Origin: Pseudovibrio japonicus
GTDB taxonomy: Bacteria; Pseudomonadota; Alphaproteobacteria; Rhizobiales; Stappiaceae
Length of the DNA stretch: 64,000 nt
NCBI RefSeq assembly: GCF_014651595.1
Contig: NZ_BMXE01000003.1
Coordinates: forward strand, 1-64,000
Direction of reading: 5' to 3'
Within the stretch, counting starts at the first letter, position 1; every line of letters begins with the position of its first letter. Position numbers and translations under genes: made by a program. This document shows positions 61,925 to 64,000 of this stretch, in pieces. A model generated the notes under the pieces. The model searched no databases, was not told the origin of the DNA, and worked only from the letters and a program-made list of their open reading frames with translations.

Positions 61925-62569
61925 ATGAGCAATCAAGGCGCAATTCCCAGTAAGGACCAGCAGCCGGGTCTGATCAAGCGGTTCTGGCGTTTTCTGAGGC
62001 ACCCGGCAGCGACAATTTCTGCAGGGGCTCTGTTGCTGATTGGTGTTGTTGTGGGCGTGGCTTTCTGGGGTAGTTTCAACTGGTCCATGGAAATGACGAA
62101 TACCGAGGAATTCTGTATTGGCTGTCATGAGATGGAAGCCAATGTTTACTCGGAGTATACCGAGACAGCACACTACGCGAACGCATCTGGCGTGCGGGCG
62201 ACATGCCCTGACTGCCATGTGCCCAAGGAGTGGGTGCATAAGGTGGTTCGTAAGGTGCAGGCATCCAGAGAGCTTTACCACAAGGCTCTGGGTTCAATTG
62301 ATAGCCCCGAGAAGTTTGAGGAGAAACGTCTCGCACTGGCTACTAATGTCTGGACTGCAATGAAGAAGACAGACAGCCGCGAGTGCCGCAACTGTCATGA
62401 GTTCAACTCCATGGACTTCGTTCTTCAAGAAGGCCGTGCGTCTGCCGCTCACTCTGATGCATTCAAAGAGGGTAAGACCTGTATTGATTGCCATCAGGGT
62501 ATCGCGCACAGCCTGCCAGCCAATGCACTAGAAGCTTACAAAGAAAACGTTTCTGCTGTTTACGACTAG
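61925..62569 (+). CDS. napC: NapC, tetraheme cytochrome c quinol dehydrogenase
   Basis: A 214-residue NapC/NirT-family protein anchored by one N-terminal helix (ATISAGALLLIGVVVGVAF). Four heme motifs are present: CIGCH, CPDCH, CRNCH and CIDCH. It oxidises membrane quinol and reduces NapB, so this operon has both the NapC and NapGH electron routes. It is the last nap gene. Confidence 0.96.
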   Translation: MSNQGAIPSKDQQPGLIKRFWRFLRHPAATISAGALLLIGVVVGVAFWGSFNWSMEMTNTEEFCIGCHEMEANVYSEYTETAHYANASGVRATCPDCHVPKEWVHKVVRKVQASRELYHKALGSIDSPEKFEEKRLALATNVWTAMKKTDSRECRNCHEFNSMDFVLQEGRASAAHSDAFKEGKTCIDCHQGIAHSLPANALEAYKENVSAVYD

Positions 62570-62594
62570 GTTTTAGGTTCAAATCTGAGACTAC

Positions 62595-62641
62595 AGAGCT
62601 GCCCACCTATGAGTATTCTTGAAGGTGGGCAGCTCTTTTTG
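62595..62641 (+). terminator. Strong terminator of the nap operon
   Basis: AGAGCTGCCCACCT (62595-62608) pairs perfectly over 14 bp with AGGTGGGCAGCTCT (62623-62636), 14-nt loop, followed by TTTTTG. Confidence 0.93.
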
Positions 62642-62741
62642 TTTCTTCTGGGCTGGTTTCCCTAATACTCGGGTATGGTCTCCCTGCAGGCACCCCCCTA
62701 CCATTCGGCCTGCTTGCTGATGGGGTGAAGGGGAACTTTGA

Positions 62742-64000
62742 ATGCGACTTCGTTTGGTTCTTGGGGATCAGTTGAGTTTCGCTCTCTCTAGTCTGGAAGA
62801 CGTGCAGCCGGGGGATGACATCATCCTGATGGCTGAGGTGCGGGAAGAGGCAACTTATGTTCGTCATCACAAGAAGAAGATTGCGTTCCTGTTCTCAGCT
62901 ATGCGGCACTTTGCGGAAGAGCTGACCGCTCAAGGGCACTGCGTTGATTACGTGCGCTACGATTGCGCGGAGAATACGGGGAGTCTGTTTGGTGAAGTGC
63001 GCAGGATGGTGGCGGCTCGCGCGGTGACTGAAGTTGTTGTGACGAAGCCCGGAGAGTACCGGCTTTTGCATGACATGGAAGACTGGGGGAGGCGGCTGGG
63101 CATACCGGTGGAGCTGCGTGAGGATGACCGGTTCATATGTAGCTGCGACGACTTTCAGGCGTGGGCGTCTGGCCGGAAGAGTTTACGGCTGGAGCATTTT
63201 TACCGCGAGATGCGGCGGCGCCATATGATCCTGATGGATCATGAGCAACCATTGGGTGGGCAGTGGAATTTCGATCATGACAACCGCAAGCGTGCGCCGG
63301 AGGACTTGGAGGTGCCGGCTCCGTACTTTGCAAAGCCTGATGCAATCACGGAGGAGGTGCTGGCGCTTGTTTCTGAGCACTTCTCTGAGCATTTCGGAGA
63401 TCTGCAGCCGTTTGCTCTGGCGGTTACCCGTAAGGAGGCGCTTCAGGCTCTGGACAGGTTTGTGGTGGAGCGTCTTGGCAAATTCGGGGACTATCAGGAT
63501 GCTATGGTGCAGGACGAAGCCTGGATGTTTCACAGTCACCTCAGCTTCTACCTGAATTGCGGTTTGTTGCTGCCGCTTGAGTGTGTGCGTGCTGCCGAGA
63601 GGGCGTATTTTAAAGGGATTGCACCGCTGAACTCGGTTGAGGGTTTTATTCGGCAAATTGTGGGGTGGAGGGAGTTTATTCGCGGGATCTACTGGCTTTC
63701 TATGCCAGACTATGCTGAGGCAAACTATCTGGAGGCTTCACGGGATCTGCCTGAGTTTTACTGGAGTGGTGAGACGGAAATGAACTGTTTGCGCCAGTGC
63801 ATTCAGGAGACCAAGAGGAACGCATATGCCCACCACATTCAGCGTCTGATGGTTATTGGGAACTTCTCGCTGCTTGTGGGGTTGATGCCGAAACAGGTGA
63901 GTGAGTGGTACCTATCGGTTTATGCCGACGCCTATGAGTGGGTGGAGCTGCCCAATGTGATGGGCATGATCCTTTTTGCAGATGGTGGATTGTTTGCCTC
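62742..64000 (+). CDS. FeS-type photolyase/cryptochrome-related protein, 3' end outside the window
   Basis: An open frame starts at ATG 62742 and runs off the right edge without a stop, giving about 419 residues. It matches the deoxyribodipyrimidine-photolyase-related (PF04244, FeS-BCP/CryB-like) family: start RLRLVLGDQLS, then WMFHSHLSFYLNCGLL, FIRQIVGWREFIRGIYW and RNAYAHHIQRLMVIGNF. Family members bind FAD, a lumazine-type antenna and a 4Fe-4S cluster, and repair (6-4) photoproducts. The C-terminal cluster Cys residues would be partly beyond the window. Confidence 0.9.
   Translation, partial: MRLRLVLGDQLSFALSSLEDVQPGDDIILMAEVREEATYVRHHKKKIAFLFSAMRHFAEELTAQGHCVDYVRYDCAENTGSLFGEVRRMVAARAVTEVVVTKPGEYRLLHDMEDWGRRLGIPVELREDDRFICSCDDFQAWASGRKSLRLEHFYREMRRRHMILMDHEQPLGGQWNFDHDNRKRAPEDLEVPAPYFAKPDAITEEVLALVSEHFSEHFGDLQPFALAVTRKEALQALDRFVVERLGKFGDYQDAMVQDEAWMFHSHLSFYLNCGLLLPLECVRAAERAYFKGIAPLNSVEGFIRQIVGWREFIRGIYWLSMPDYAEANYLEASRDLPEFYWSGETEMNCLRQCIQETKRNAYAHHIQRLMVIGNFSLLVGLMPKQVSEWYLSVYADAYEWVELPNVMGMILFADGGLFA

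Noticed and set aside
1-64000. CRISPR arrays, tRNA/rRNA genes, transposases, phage genes
   Set aside because: No regularly spaced repeats, cloverleaf structures or mobile-element protein motifs were seen on reading.

Overview
The window looks like chromosomal DNA of a marine alphaproteobacterium of moderate G+C. Supporting signs are the napFDAGHBC gene order, norCBQD with an Nnr-type regulator, a TAXI-TRAP transporter, an atu-type terpenoid cluster and a YqiJ/flotillin/PspA group. A Pseudovibrio/Stappiaceae-like host is my inference; no rRNA or other taxonomic marker is present. I see no tRNA, rRNA, CRISPR array, intact insertion sequence or prophage.

Layout. 1-4300: an AT-richer, gene-poor stretch with a zinc-ribbon SAM methyltransferase and a convergent B12-binding radical SAM protein, possibly acquired. 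4304-8339 (minus): a copper-exporting P-type ATPase, a 2OG-Fe(II) oxygenase and a TetR regulator. 8434-19986 (plus): a nine-gene run for acyclic terpene (citronellol/geraniol-type) catabolism: AtuA-like protein, crotonase, acyl-CoA ligase, short-chain dehydrogenase, carboxylase beta and alpha subunits, and two acyl-CoA dehydrogenases. The TetR gene is divergent from it across a palindromic operator candidate, and a bidirectional terminator closes it. 20044-23718 (minus): flotillin, YqiJ-like OB-fold protein, PspA and a small ribbon-helix-helix-like protein that is promoter-proximal in the operon. 23908-25596: a trypsin-like protease without signal peptide and an unknown exported protein. 25636-31241: acyl-CoA dehydrogenase, a YeeE/YedE pair with a DUF442 sulfur/phosphatase-type protein, a DUF3429 membrane protein, an inositol-monophosphatase-family protein and a membrane-anchored alpha/beta hydrolase. 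31701-37385: TAXI-TRAP transporter, a peroxiredoxin set between two similar terminator hairpins, a metaxin-like GST and a divergent WYL regulator, and a small membrane protein. 37420-42156 (minus): a MacAB-like ABC exporter with adaptor, plus a HIT protein. 42826-48150: a five-gene peptide-type ABC importer behind a leader rich in hairpins.

48579-62569 is an anaerobic nitrogen-oxide region. It holds a Crp/Fnr regulator (NnrR-like), norCBQD with two small membrane genes (nnrT/nnrU-like), an OprB-type porin, then napFDAGHBC. The nor promoter carries a TTG-N8-CAA palindrome and the nap promoter a perfect FNR/ANR box at class II spacing, so nitrate reduction appears oxygen-controlled and NO reduction NO-controlled. 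No nitrite or N2O reductase is in the window. The right edge cuts an FeS-type photolyase-related gene.

Most genes belong to known families. The least explained parts are the flotillin operon with its small DNA-binding-like gene and nearby protease, the structured leader before the peptide transporter, and an acyl-CoA dehydrogenase and a short-chain dehydrogenase in the atu run that lack the usual catalytic residues at the expected positions.
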